This document shows positions 1 to 8,775 of a stretch of 64,000 nt of DNA, in pieces. Position 1 is the first letter of the stretch. The number at the start of each line of letters is the position of its first letter. Source of the DNA: Photobacterium gaetbulicola Gung47 (lineage in GTDB: Bacteria; Pseudomonadota; Gammaproteobacteria; Enterobacterales; Vibrionaceae); the NCBI GenBank assembly GCA_000940995.1, contig CP005973.1, positions 1,736,001 to 1,800,000 on the forward strand, in the 5' to 3' direction. The position numbers and the translations under genes were made by a program. Below the pieces are notes generated by a model. The model was not told where the DNA came from, searched no databases, and saw only the letters and a program-made list of their open reading frames with translations.

Positions 1-747
1 TGCCCTCAAGGCATCGAAGCCGATAGTCACTACCATAACGTCCCGCACCATAACGGCTACCTGCAAGCCAGCTTGGATGAGAATGATCGGCTTGAATTAT
101 CAGAGTTCTACACGCTGGATCACGGCTTCGACTTTTATGCCCCGCAGTCGACACAGGCACCAGACGGCCGCCGCCTGATGATAGGTTGGATGGGACTGCC
201 AGATGAAATCAACCAGCCAAGTGTTAAAGACAAATGGCTCCACCAGCTCACCTGCCTGCGAGAGCTATCTTGGCAAAACGGTAAGCTGTATCAGCAGCCT
301 GCCCGTGAGTTGCAGCAACTTCGCGGCGAAACACAGAGCTTTAACCTCGAGGCTAACAATGAAAAGTCTTCGTTGGATCTGGGGAGCAAGAGCTTCGAAT
401 TGCAAACGATCTTACCGTGGCCGGCATCGGGGCAAACCACCCTGCGGGTGATGGACAACGGCAGCGAGTACTGCGACATCATCCTTGATGCCGACCAACA
501 GCGGATCCGCCTAGATCGCAGCCATGCCCAGCCAACCGACGGTGAAACCATCCGTGAATTGCCTTGGCCACACAGCCAAGCTGTTGAACTGCAGCTTCTG
601 GCTGACAACTCATCGCTAGAGCTCTTTATCAATCAAGGCGAGTTTGCCATGACAGCCCGTGTATTTACCGCTCAAGATGCCACCGCTGTTCGGCTGATTA
701 GCGATGAACCCGTTTCTATTGATGCTAAAGCGTGGTTGTTAAGCTAG
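1..747 (+). CDS. scrB: Sucrose-6-phosphate hydrolase (GH32), C-terminal part; 5' end outside window
   Basis: The reading frame is open from base 1 and begins CPQGIEADSHYHN, so the N-terminal half, including the catalytic Asp and the Glu that normally precedes the Cys-Pro motif, lies outside the window. Visible GH32 landmarks are the segment around ELSEFYTLDHGFDFYAPQ (the family's D-x-G-x-D-x-Y-A-x-Q block) and IGWMGLPDE, followed by a C-terminal beta-sandwich of about 120 residues. The family cleaves sucrose 6-phosphate, delivered by a PTS transporter, to glucose 6-phosphate and fructose. A fructokinase gene with a LacI-type operator 2.8 kb away supports a sucrose role. A general fructan hydrolase is the alternative. 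Confidence 0.88.
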   Translation, partial: CPQGIEADSHYHNVPHHNGYLQASLDENDRLELSEFYTLDHGFDFYAPQSTQAPDGRRLMIGWMGLPDEINQPSVKDKWLHQLTCLRELSWQNGKLYQQPARELQQLRGETQSFNLEANNEKSSLDLGSKSFELQTILPWPASGQTTLRVMDNGSEYCDIILDADQQRIRLDRSHAQPTDGETIRELPWPHSQAVELQLLADNSSLELFINQGEFAMTARVFTAQDATAVRLISDEPVSIDAKAWLLS

Positions 748-943
748 AGCGGAATCATTCCCCCCTATACCATGGCTACCTGAAGGGTTTTTCCTGCGTT
801 TCTAGGGTAGCCATGGCCCCTCACCAAACTCACACACCTGCTAAGATCGGCTAACAGATAGAAAAACAACGACTCTGCATCAACTATACTGTTTTCAGTT
901 CCCTTACAGCGAAAGACTTAACCAGTCACTGCAGGTAGACGTT

Positions 944-1381
944 TTGAAAACAGACAACAAAGTCATCGTTGGATGGCGAGAGTGGGTTAGCTTACCTCAA
1001 CTAGGTATTGAGCGAATCAAGGCCAAGGTCGATACCGGGGCTCGGACATCCTGTTTACATACCTTTGCTATCGAAGAGTTTCGCCACAACAATCAGCAAT
1101 GGCTGCGCTTTTGGGTACACCCAATCCAAGCAAACACCGATGTTGTTGTTCAGTGCGAGTCCCGCGTGATCGATCAGAGGCTCGTCCGAGATTCCGGCGG
1201 GCATGAAACACAACGTTATATCATCCGTACGGAATTGGTTGCTGGTAACTCCTCTTTTCCCATAGAGATGACTCTCACTCCCAGGGACAACATGAGATTT
1301 CGCATGTTGATCGGTCGAACGGCTCTTCATTCACGCATGATTGTCGATCCTGGCAAGTCTTTCTTATTATCAAAGGAGTAA
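944..1381 (+). CDS. rimB: RimB-like putative ATP-dependent zinc protease (retropepsin-like)
   Basis: The 145-residue protein has the Zn_protease/RimB family pattern KVDTGARTSCLHT near residues 27-39, a D-T-G motif resembling retropepsins, and a C-terminal R-x-x-IGRTAL block. In Pseudomonas, RimB works with RimK in ribosomal protein S6 glutamylation. Here it lies 6 bp upstream of a rimK-like gene, consistent with that partnership. The start appears to be TTG at 944 with an AGG-containing ribosome-binding site about 9 bp upstream; no in-frame ATG precedes the conserved region. Protease activity is assigned by family, and the substrate is inferred. Confidence 0.75.
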   Translation: MKTDNKVIVGWREWVSLPQLGIERIKAKVDTGARTSCLHTFAIEEFRHNNQQWLRFWVHPIQANTDVVVQCESRVIDQRLVRDSGGHETQRYIIRTELVAGNSSFPIEMTLTPRDNMRFRMLIGRTALHSRMIVDPGKSFLLSKE

Positions 1382-1387
1382 GTTGTT

Positions 1388-2293
1388 GTGAAAATAGGTA
1401 TTTTATCCCGCAATAAAGATCTTTACTCAACACGTCGCCTTATCGAATCGTGCCAAGAGCGCGGGCATGAATACAAAATCATCGATGTACTTCGCTGCTA
1501 CATGAACATCAATTCCACTTCGCCTTCGATTCACCTCAAGGGCGATGAGCTTGCAGGCTTTGATGCCATTATTCCTCGCATCGGCGCATCGGTGACTTTT
1601 TATGGTTGTGCGGTGTTACGGCAGTTCGAAATGATGGGAGTGTTTCCGGTCAATGAATCCGTCGCCATCACCCGCTCTCGGGATAAATTGCGTTCTCTGC
1701 AATTACTTTCCCGTAAAAATATCGGCATGCCGATCACAGGCTTTGCCAGCAAGCCCGGCGATATCAAAGATTTAATTCACATGGTTGGTGGCGCTCCGGT
1801 GGTTATAAAACTACTGGAGGGAACCCAGGGCATTGGCGTTGTCCTTGCCGAAACCCAGAAAGCTGCAGAAAGTGTGCTTGAAGCCTTTATGGGGCTGAGA
1901 GCCAACATCATGGTTCAGGAATACATCAAAGAGGCCGGAGGGGCCGATATCCGCTGCTTTGTCATTGGCGATAAAGTCATTGCCGCCATGAAGCGCCAGG
2001 CTCAACCCGGAGAGTTTCGCTCCAACCTACACCGCGGTGGGGAAGCCTCTCTGGTGCGCATTACCCCCACAGAAAGAAAAACGGCGGTCGATGCAGCCAA
2101 AGTCATGGGCCTGAATGTGGCAGGTGTGGATTTGTTGCGCTCCGAGCGCGGGCCGTTGGTGATGGAGGTGAATTCGTCCCCCGGGCTGGAGGGTATAGAG
2201 CTGGCAACCGGTAAGGATGTTGCCGGTATGATCATTGACTACATTGAAAAAAATGCCAAACCCCAGCGGACCCGTACCCGTGGCAAAGGCTAG
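1388..2293 (+). CDS. rimK: RimK-like ATP-grasp alpha-L-glutamate ligase
   Basis: The 301-residue protein has the full RimK layout: an N-terminal pre-ATP-grasp domain (MKIGILSRNKDLYSTRRL), an ATP-grasp domain from about residue 100, a glycine loop (KLLEGTQGIGV) and the metal-binding end VMEVNSSPGLEGIE. RimK adds glutamates to the C-terminus of ribosomal protein S6; relatives ligate glutamate or other amino acids to different acceptors. The start is GTG at 1388 with an AGGAG ribosome-binding site nine bases upstream. Its 3' end overlaps the next gene by about 40 bp, pointing to one transcript with rimB and the deacylase-like gene. Confidence 0.88.
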   Translation: MKIGILSRNKDLYSTRRLIESCQERGHEYKIIDVLRCYMNINSTSPSIHLKGDELAGFDAIIPRIGASVTFYGCAVLRQFEMMGVFPVNESVAITRSRDKLRSLQLLSRKNIGMPITGFASKPGDIKDLIHMVGGAPVVIKLLEGTQGIGVVLAETQKAAESVLEAFMGLRANIMVQEYIKEAGGADIRCFVIGDKVIAAMKRQAQPGEFRSNLHRGGEASLVRITPTERKTAVDAAKVMGLNVAGVDLLRSERGPLVMEVNSSPGLEGIELATGKDVAGMIIDYIEKNAKPQRTRTRGKG

Positions 2294-3341
2294 CCGGAAT
2301 CAGGCTTTTCAATGCGGCGAGACTCTGGTGCCTCCAGGCAAGAGGGTGAGTGTCGACCTAGAGGTTGCCAGACTATATACCCATGCCAACCTATCTGTCA
2401 CATTAGAAGTCGTCAATGGCCGTCTCGCCGGGCCGGTACTATTGGTTGATGCTGCTATTCATGGTGATGAATTAAATGGTGTCGAAATTGTGCGTCAGCT
2501 TCTGACAAAAATCGACCCCATGAAACTGAAAGGGACCTTAATCGCTGTCCCCGTGGTCAATGTGTTCGGTTTCATCCATAAATCAAGATACTTACCGGAC
2601 CGGCGGGATCTCAATCGCTGTTTTCCCGGCTCAGCTCGCGGATCTATCGCTGGGCGAATCGCCCATTATTTTTTTACCAATATCGTCATGCAGTGCACCC
2701 ATGTGATCGACCTCCATACAGCGGCGATCCACCGGACAAACCTCCCGCAAATACGCGCCAACCTCAGTCATCCTATTTCAGCCGAGATGGCGATGGCCTT
2801 TGGTACACCGGTAGTGATTGACGCCTCGTTACGTGATGGGTCATTGCGCGCTGAAGCGGAAAAAGCAGGCATTTCTGTTATCACTTATGAAGCAGGAGAA
2901 GCATTGCGTTTCGAACCCTTTGCCATCACCGCTGGAATTAGAGGCATTCAAAGGGTCATGCGCCACCTCGGTATGACGGCGCAAGGTAAACTAACACGAG
3001 CAAAACCGCCTGTCGTCGCCAGGGCGACCCGATGGATACGAGCTGACTTTGACGGTATTCTCCGCTCGCACGTTACTTTAGGCCAGAGGGTCGAAAAAGA
3101 TCAAACCCTGGCCATCATTAGCGATCCACTCGGCAGTGACGAGGTAGCCATTAAAGCCCTGCAAGGGGGGATCATCATCGGCCAACAAAGTCTTCCTTTG
3201 GTCAACGAAGGAGATGCCATTTATCACCTGGCTTATTTTGAGGAGCCTGACAGTTTCGTCGAGGAAAAGGTTGAGTCGTATTTAGATGATGTCTTGGATG
3301 ATATGGATAACGAGATCAAATCCGGGATTGGTAAGGCATAG
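2253..3341 (+). CDS. Succinylglutamate desuccinylase/aspartoacylase-family zinc hydrolase
   Basis: The protein belongs to the M14-like AstE/AspA family. DAAIHGDELNGVEIVR supplies the H-x-x-E zinc ligands, DRRDLNRCFPG is the conserved substrate-binding block, and IDLHTAA supplies the third ligand; a barrel-sandwich-like C-terminal domain follows (residues about 260-340). Such enzymes cut amide bonds of N-acyl amino acids. Position directly after rimB-rimK, overlapping rimK by 41 bp, suggests a link to glutamylation, perhaps removing glutamates or processing a small gamma/alpha-glutamyl compound; that is inference. An alternative start lies at 2235. It is not inside an ast arginine-catabolism operon. 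Confidence 0.82.
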   Translation: MPNPSGPVPVAKASRNQAFQCGETLVPPGKRVSVDLEVARLYTHANLSVTLEVVNGRLAGPVLLVDAAIHGDELNGVEIVRQLLTKIDPMKLKGTLIAVPVVNVFGFIHKSRYLPDRRDLNRCFPGSARGSIAGRIAHYFFTNIVMQCTHVIDLHTAAIHRTNLPQIRANLSHPISAEMAMAFGTPVVIDASLRDGSLRAEAEKAGISVITYEAGEALRFEPFAITAGIRGIQRVMRHLGMTAQGKLTRAKPPVVARATRWIRADFDGILRSHVTLGQRVEKDQTLAIISDPLGSDEVAIKALQGGIIIGQQSLPLVNEGDAIYHLAYFEEPDSFVEEKVESYLDDVLDDMDNEIKSGIGKA

Positions 3342-3438
3342 CTTATCGCCCGTCACTTTTCCCAACCATCAGGTTAGCCTGACGCACGCTCCAGCCTAAG
3401 TGCTTTACTCCCGGCGACCATAGGTAGTATTAACCAAA

Positions 3439-3466
3439 CAAGGATCTTGCATTAGCGAGATCCTTG
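3439..3466 (-). terminator. Rho-independent terminator downstream of scrK
   Basis: A perfect 9-bp stem (CAAGGATCT/AGATCCTTG) with a 10-base loop is followed on the minus strand by TTTGGTT. It sits 48 bp beyond the scrK stop and also faces the 3' end of the plus-strand rim operon, so it may serve both directions weakly. Confidence 0.6.
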
Positions 3467-3513
3467 CGGGTTTCCAACCGTCCTTTGCTTTGGCAGCTTG
3501 GCCTACACAGGCT

Positions 3514-4440
3514 TTACACTGCTAAGTATTCAGCCAACTGCTTGGCCGTCGGCAGCGCCGTCATGGCGCCTTTGGCAGTGGTTGCAAGCGCACCACAGGC
3601 ATTGGCTTGCTTGATAATGCCCAGCAACTGGGATTCATCCTGCCAGTTATCAACGCTCACCAAGCCCGCCAGCAAACCGCCGACGAAGGCATCACCGGCA
3701 CCGGTGGTGTCAACGGGGTTGACAGGTTTCCCGGTAACCAGTTGCTGTTTACCCCCCTGCACCACCAACGCCCCTTTCTTACCTTGCGTCACGATAACCA
3801 ACGGCAATTGATATTGCTGCTTAAGGTAAGCCAGCGCTGCTTGCAAATCCGTCTGTTCTGTCAGGAACAATAGCTCATCATCAGAAAACTTCACCACATC
3901 AGAGAGTGCGACCGCTTGCATCACAACAGGTTTGAGCTCAGAAGGTTGGGCCCAGACTTCTTCACGAAGGTTAGGGTCAAAGGACACATAACCGCCCGCG
4001 GCTTTAATTGCTTTCATCGCAGCTAAAGTAGTGCCACGGGAAGGCTCATTAGCCAAGGCTATCGAACAAACGTGGAGCCACTCACCCCGAGCGAAAGCAG
4101 GTACATCGTCTTTTGATGTGAATTGATCGGCACTTGGCTTCACCATGAAGGTAAAGCTGCGCTCGCCCTCATCGTCCAGGTCAACAATGACAGTCGAAGT
4201 ACGGTGCTCTTCATCCAGCTTCATCAGTTCGGTGCCGACGCCTTCGTCAGAAAGCACCTGCTTCATAAAACGGCCCAGCGGATCTTGGCCGACACGGCCG
4301 AAAAATGCAGTCTCTCCCCCAAGGCGAGCAATACCCACGGCAACATTTGCCGGTGCGCCGCCAGGACATTTTAGGTATGTCCCCTCGCCTTCGGGGATCA
4401 GATCAACCACTGCATCACCTGTGACCCATACTTTTGCCAT
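3514..4440 (-). CDS. scrK: Fructokinase (PfkB/ribokinase family)
   Basis: The 308-residue protein has both PfkB signatures: GGAPANVAVGIARLGG near residue 27 and DTTGAGDAFVGGLLAG near residue 245, with the catalytic Asp in GAGD. The family phosphorylates sugars at a hydroxymethyl group using ATP. The N-terminal VTGDAVVDLIP is typical of fructokinases of sucrose operons. Fructose released by the neighbouring sucrose hydrolase would be converted to fructose 6-phosphate. A near-palindromic LacI-type site lies 38 bp before the start codon. Other ribokinase-family substrates cannot be excluded from sequence. Confidence 0.88.
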   Translation of the reverse strand: MAKVWVTGDAVVDLIPEGEGTYLKCPGGAPANVAVGIARLGGETAFFGRVGQDPLGRFMKQVLSDEGVGTELMKLDEEHRTSTVIVDLDDEGERSFTFMVKPSADQFTSKDDVPAFARGEWLHVCSIALANEPSRGTTLAAMKAIKAAGGYVSFDPNLREEVWAQPSELKPVVMQAVALSDVVKFSDDELLFLTEQTDLQAALAYLKQQYQLPLVIVTQGKKGALVVQGGKQQLVTGKPVNPVDTTGAGDAFVGGLLAGLVSVDNWQDESQLLGIIKQANACGALATTAKGAMTALPTAKQLAEYLAV

Positions 4441-4477
4441 TCACTTGTCTCCACAACATTTAACTGAGTTAATTATT

Positions 4478-4493
4478 GCTAAACCGATTTAGC
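4478..4493. promoter_or_regulatory. LacI/ScrR-type operator candidate
   Basis: GCTAAACCGATTTAGC is palindromic except at one central position pair, with the central CG step typical of LacI-family operators, and lies upstream of scrK. The matching regulator gene is not in the window. Control by a ScrR-like sucrose repressor is inference. Confidence 0.6.
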
Positions 4494-4564
4494 TAAACAA
4501 CCAAAAAAAGCCTCGGTTCAAAAAAATGTGATCGAACTTAAACTTCTAACCTATCTGCTGGTAC

Positions 4565-5260
4565 TCAGTATGAGTGAATTTCTGGAATCGTTACTCCGAG
4601 AAGGGTTTCACGTGTTTGCTGCCAATAATGCAGATAGTCAGCATCTCGAGTGAGCGGTTGCCACCCCAACCCATCCAACAACGAGCTTAAGTGGCATCGA
4701 GTCACGCTTTCCAACGAGTCATGACCAATAAGAGACATGCCGAACACCATTGCACGCACCGCGTAAGCGATAGATTCTGCGGTTTTATCCATGGGCAGAT
4801 CACCGCACTGCTGGGCGGCACAGATTGTTTCAACCAGCAGGTCATTAACTTGCTCTTCCACTTCCGCGTATAGCTCCTGCATGGTGCTGGAGAGTTTAGT
4901 GCTGACCAGAGGGTCATTTAGCGACAGGACACAGTAATGTAGCCTCGGATATTTTTCCTGGATAAGCACATACACCAAGGCGCAGCTCAGTATTCTTTCG
5001 CGAGTTGAACACTCGCCTTCCAGAACCTGTTGCATCATCGCCTTTTGCAGCTTCAGCGTTTTGACACTCAATGCTGAGATAATGTCTTCTTTGCAACCGA
5101 AATGACCATACACAGTCCCTTTCGAGTATTCTGATATGTTTGCCACCTTTTCCATTGTCAGCGCCTGAATACCTTCCTTGAGCAAGATCTCATAGGCAAT
5201 ATCCAAAAATAATGATTCGCGCTGCCGCCTTTCCCTTTCTTTCCTCGTTAATTTACTCAT
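4565..5260 (-). CDS. TetR/AcrR-family transcriptional regulator
   Basis: An N-terminal helix-turn-helix (residues about 15-60: LFLDIAYEILLKEGIQALTMEKVAN, then SKGTVYGHFGCKEDI) matches TetR repressors, followed by an all-helical ligand-binding domain of about 150 residues. I chose ATG at 5260 (MSKLTRKERERR) because it gives a normal TetR N-terminus and has a GGAAG-type site. A longer in-frame start at 5350 would overlap the exporter stop as ATGA and could be translationally coupled. It is last in the ketosynthase/exporter operon, so it probably represses that operon in response to its product; the candidate operator is 14 kb upstream at the operon start. Confidence 0.88.
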   Translation of the reverse strand: MSKLTRKERERRQRESLFLDIAYEILLKEGIQALTMEKVANISEYSKGTVYGHFGCKEDIISALSVKTLKLQKAMMQQVLEGECSTRERILSCALVYVLIQEKYPRLHYCVLSLNDPLVSTKLSSTMQELYAEVEEQVNDLLVETICAAQQCGDLPMDKTAESIAYAVRAMVFGMSLIGHDSLESVTRCHLSSLLDGLGWQPLTRDADYLHYWQQTRETLLGVTIPEIHSY

Positions 5261-5346
5261 TCCCTTCCATAACTCTGCGTAAAACAATTGCCAAGATAAA
5301 GAGATCCAAGCTGCACCTTGTTCCTTCAAAGGTGCAGCTTGTTTCA

Positions 5347-7941
5347 TCATACGGTTAGTGGATCTTTTACCGTAACGACGTTATCTGATGGAATCAACCA
5401 AGGAGCCAGCAGAGTAATTACGTAAATCGACATGATGCCACTGATAAACAAAGATAAGCCAACCAAAGTTCCCAAATCAACGATAGGTTTAAATTCTGAG
5501 AACAGCAGGGCAATAAAGCCGATACTGAACACAAAAACATTGGCAATTATCGAACGGCCCGACTGTGATAGCGCCTGTAATAACGCATCATCAATGGATA
5601 GTCCCTGTTCTACACCATGCTTGGTTCTAAGCAAATAATGAACGGAGTAATCAACAATACCTAGAATTAAGAAAGAAATAATCGCAGTTCCAATATTCAA
5701 CTCAATACCAAAGAAAGCCATGGTTGCATAATAGATCACTACTGTTGCCGCCAGAGGCAGGGTACCGACTAACCCCATCTTCCAAGACTTCAACCACAGA
5801 CTCATGGTGAGTACGACGGTTAAGAAAGCCAAGCCAATACTGAGTACCTGACCGGAGATCAGTTCATCAAGTACTGCCGTCCAAATAATCGGAGCGCCCG
5901 CCAGCTTATAGCTGATACCAGCCGGCGTATTGTCTTCCAGCCAAGGGATAAGTACATCGAGAAAAGCTTGGAACTCACTGGCAACCGTGGTGTTCATGGT
6001 ATAGAGCATCACCGTTTTGGAGAAATCCTCATTGAGAACATTAGTCAGGTCGCTGCCACCGCCGTTCTCGTACATCAGGATTGACTGGCGAATAATATCT
6101 TGGCCAGAGATGGCTACTTCCTCAACCAAACCGGTTTCTTCATCGGTATCGGTGAATGTTTCCTCTCGATATGGCAGGCGGTCGTACTCTGGGGCCATGT
6201 CGTTGAGCACCAGGTTCATCCGCCTAACATACCTGGCAGCAGAGTAACTAAACGTAATATTTGCCTGCTGGTGGATGAACTTTTCCAGTTTGTCGACAAA
6301 CATGATAGTGTCATAATCAAGGGCGGCACCGGGTTCACCCGCATCGATTTCGATCCAGCCCGGGCTGGTTCCCGCGACATTGCCATTGATAAAGTCATCC
6401 GCGATACGAAACTCGTTGTCCGGAGCAAAATAGCCACTCCCCATATCGTCCACACTGACCTGCAGTGCCATTGCCACTAATCCCGCCAGTACCACTGAAG
6501 TCAGCACCATAAAACGCGCACGATAGGCAATAACCGGTTTAAAAATGCTGATCAGACAACGACTGATAAGGTATGAATCACCGGGTTTGTTATCCTGTTT
6601 TTTGGCTTGGTTCTTCGGCTTCAGCAACGAGAGCCATGCCGGGATCAGCAACAACGAAATAACCATCGCCACAAACATTCCGAACGACATACTCAGGCCG
6701 AAATTTTGCAGGTTACTGATGCTGGTAGTGGTTGATATGATGAACGTCAGGCAGGTTGTGATTGTCGTCAGAACAACCGGCGCTGTCATCAACCGTATGG
6801 TGACAACAACCGCCTGCTTGTTTGATTGCTCCTGGCGGCGCTGATGGTAATACTCAGCCATGACATGGATTGCATCGGAAGAGCAAATCGTAATTAAGAA
6901 CACCGGTAACACACTGGTTATCAAGTCAACGGGAATACCGACCATCGCCATCGCGCCCATGGTCCATATTGTGCACATCACAACATTCACCAATGGGATG
7001 GCAACGCCAAGCCCCGACCGAAAAAAAGCAATCAAAATCAGCGCTATGAGCACCATCACCGCAGGCAGCAGCGTCCCCAAGTCGCGGTCCATAATTTTCT
7101 TTTGCTCAGCAAAGAAAACAGGAACACCCCCAATATAGACTTCATCTTTCAGTTGAGGGTTCGCGGCTTGGTATTCATCAACCAGAAGGCGGATGGCATC
7201 GTATGCCCTCAGCTGTCCCTCGGCATCATCCTGGAGCACGCTAACTTCAATAACCACCAGTCCAACGTGACCCAGTTTATCCACCACTCCCATTTCCATC
7301 AGCTCATTTTTCATGATCGCTTTTTGAATATCAGCCGAATTGCTGTCATTGTGGTTTAGCGTGATACTCGCGCGGAGTGTTCCATCAGGCTCAAGGAATA
7401 CATTCTCAGTAGCTGCCATTCCAGCCATTTCTCGGACAGGATCAAGACGTTCAGCCAACACCCGGAGGTATTTCGCATCAGCCGCTGACAATGACTGGCC
7501 ATGGCCGTCGGCGACGAACTGCCTGACGGGCGCGGCATCATCCTGACCAAGTTCTCCGGCCAGAACACCCGCCACTAAAGCTGCTAGCTCTGCATGTTGT
7601 GGATATTGTTTTTTGAGCAACGCCAACCTATCAATATCCGATTGATCAGCCAACATTATCTTTCGAGCCGATTGGGTCAGGCTAAAGATGGCATTCAAGC
7701 TTTCCTGGTTGAAAATAGTGTCATGGTTATAAAGCGCAATTAAAATAGAGTCATAGGTTCCCGTAAACTCTTCCCGCATTTCCAGCAAACTGCTTCTCGC
7801 CGGATGGCTCTCTGGCAATAAGTAAGGATTACTGTCTTCCGTCAGATAGCTAATCTGATAGGTAAAAAAACCAGTAATCAAAACTAACAACAAGATTATT
7901 GATTTTGCATACTTGGACACAAAATTGATATATGAATTCAT
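5347..7941 (-). CDS. MMPL/RND-superfamily lipid exporter
   Basis: The 864-residue protein has the MMPL/RND layout: one N-terminal membrane helix, a large periplasmic loop (residues about 35-270), a block of five to six helices containing LITSVLPVFLITICSSDAIHV, a second periplasmic loop (about 490-690) and a second helix block with LILGIVDYSVHYLLR. It resembles the hydrophobe/hopanoid exporter branch rather than tripartite multidrug pumps, and no membrane-fusion protein gene is nearby. It follows a LolA-like gene by 3 bp. Together with that gene and the outer-membrane protein gene it probably moves the operon's lipid product from inner to outer membrane. Confidence 0.88.
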   Translation of the reverse strand: MNSYINFVSKYAKSIILLLVLITGFFTYQISYLTEDSNPYLLPESHPARSSLLEMREEFTGTYDSILIALYNHDTIFNQESLNAIFSLTQSARKIMLADQSDIDRLALLKKQYPQHAELAALVAGVLAGELGQDDAAPVRQFVADGHGQSLSAADAKYLRVLAERLDPVREMAGMAATENVFLEPDGTLRASITLNHNDSNSADIQKAIMKNELMEMGVVDKLGHVGLVVIEVSVLQDDAEGQLRAYDAIRLLVDEYQAANPQLKDEVYIGGVPVFFAEQKKIMDRDLGTLLPAVMVLIALILIAFFRSGLGVAIPLVNVVMCTIWTMGAMAMVGIPVDLITSVLPVFLITICSSDAIHVMAEYYHQRRQEQSNKQAVVVTIRLMTAPVVLTTITTCLTFIISTTTSISNLQNFGLSMSFGMFVAMVISLLLIPAWLSLLKPKNQAKKQDNKPGDSYLISRCLISIFKPVIAYRARFMVLTSVVLAGLVAMALQVSVDDMGSGYFAPDNEFRIADDFINGNVAGTSPGWIEIDAGEPGAALDYDTIMFVDKLEKFIHQQANITFSYSAARYVRRMNLVLNDMAPEYDRLPYREETFTDTDEETGLVEEVAISGQDIIRQSILMYENGGGSDLTNVLNEDFSKTVMLYTMNTTVASEFQAFLDVLIPWLEDNTPAGISYKLAGAPIIWTAVLDELISGQVLSIGLAFLTVVLTMSLWLKSWKMGLVGTLPLAATVVIYYATMAFFGIELNIGTAIISFLILGIVDYSVHYLLRTKHGVEQGLSIDDALLQALSQSGRSIIANVFVFSIGFIALLFSEFKPIVDLGTLVGLSLFISGIMSIYVITLLAPWLIPSDNVVTVKDPLTV

Positions 7942-7944
7942 GAC

Positions 7945-8766
7945 TTAACCTTCATCTCCCTGAATAAGCTCTTTAATCGAAGATATTTTCAGTCCATTTT
8001 TCAAAGCCCGCTTACTGAACTTGTTATTATCCAAACCGACGTTATATTCTAAATTATTAAAAATCATCTCTGATGATGTATCATTGACTAAGTTTATTGT
8101 TCTCGCGTTAGTGATTGTCCAGATCCCCTGAACAGCCTCGACTTCAATGGCCTCTTGCCGTTTGAATAGCACTTCCTTGGCATCGAAATAATCACTACGT
8201 ACAAAAATCTCCCTCTCTTTGTCGACCCACCGCTTCACCTTGTGATAGCCGGTTTTGTTAATCACCTCCTGTGAGGAGGGAATTTGCTCGATAACCCAAG
8301 TCTCTCTGCCATCGATAATTTCTTCCCCAACAACAGTCGATTGATAGTCACCGATCCGAATTTTATCCAGATCATAGTATGAGAAGGTACTGCCCATAAA
8401 TGACCCTCGCTTATCGTTAGAGCCTATCCGGCGGATCTTGCGAAAAGCTGGTAAATACAGCCATTGGTCATCCGCGCTGCCCGTCTGCTCTGGATAGGTA
8501 TACATCAGAAAGCTTACCCCGCGGACATCGACTGAGTCATAGAAGTAAATATATGTCATTTCCTTATCGTCACTATCTTTCTGCAACATATACATATTTC
8601 TGGCTCTGACATTACCATCTGAATTAATTAAATTCAGTTCAACATCTGATATATATGAATGACCATCATCACGGTCACGAACAGAAGTTAATATACTGTC
8701 AGCATCAGGATTTGCATGAGACAGGAATGAACTAAACAATAGCGCTGCAACAATTCCCTTTTTCAT
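7945..8766 (-). CDS. LolA-like outer-membrane lipoprotein-sorting family protein, periplasmic
   Basis: A signal peptide (MKKGIVAALLFSSFLSHA) precedes a 255-residue beta-rich domain. YLPAFRKIRRIGSNDKRGSF and FSYYDLDKIRIGDY are typical of the PF17131-type outer membrane lipoprotein-sorting family. These LolA-fold proteins usually sit beside MMPL exporters, as here, and are thought to carry hydrophobic cargo across the periplasm. It lies 9 bp after the outer-membrane protein gene and 3 bp before the exporter gene, so the three are probably co-translated. It is not canonical LolA, and the cargo is unknown. Confidence 0.85.
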   Translation of the reverse strand: MKKGIVAALLFSSFLSHANPDADSILTSVRDRDDGHSYISDVELNLINSDGNVRARNMYMLQKDSDDKEMTYIYFYDSVDVRGVSFLMYTYPEQTGSADDQWLYLPAFRKIRRIGSNDKRGSFMGSTFSYYDLDKIRIGDYQSTVVGEEIIDGRETWVIEQIPSSQEVINKTGYHKVKRWVDKEREIFVRSDYFDAKEVLFKRQEAIEVEAVQGIWTITNARTINLVNDTSSEMIFNNLEYNVGLDNNKFSKRALKNGLKISSIKELIQGDEG

Positions 8767-8775
8767 TTTTCCACC

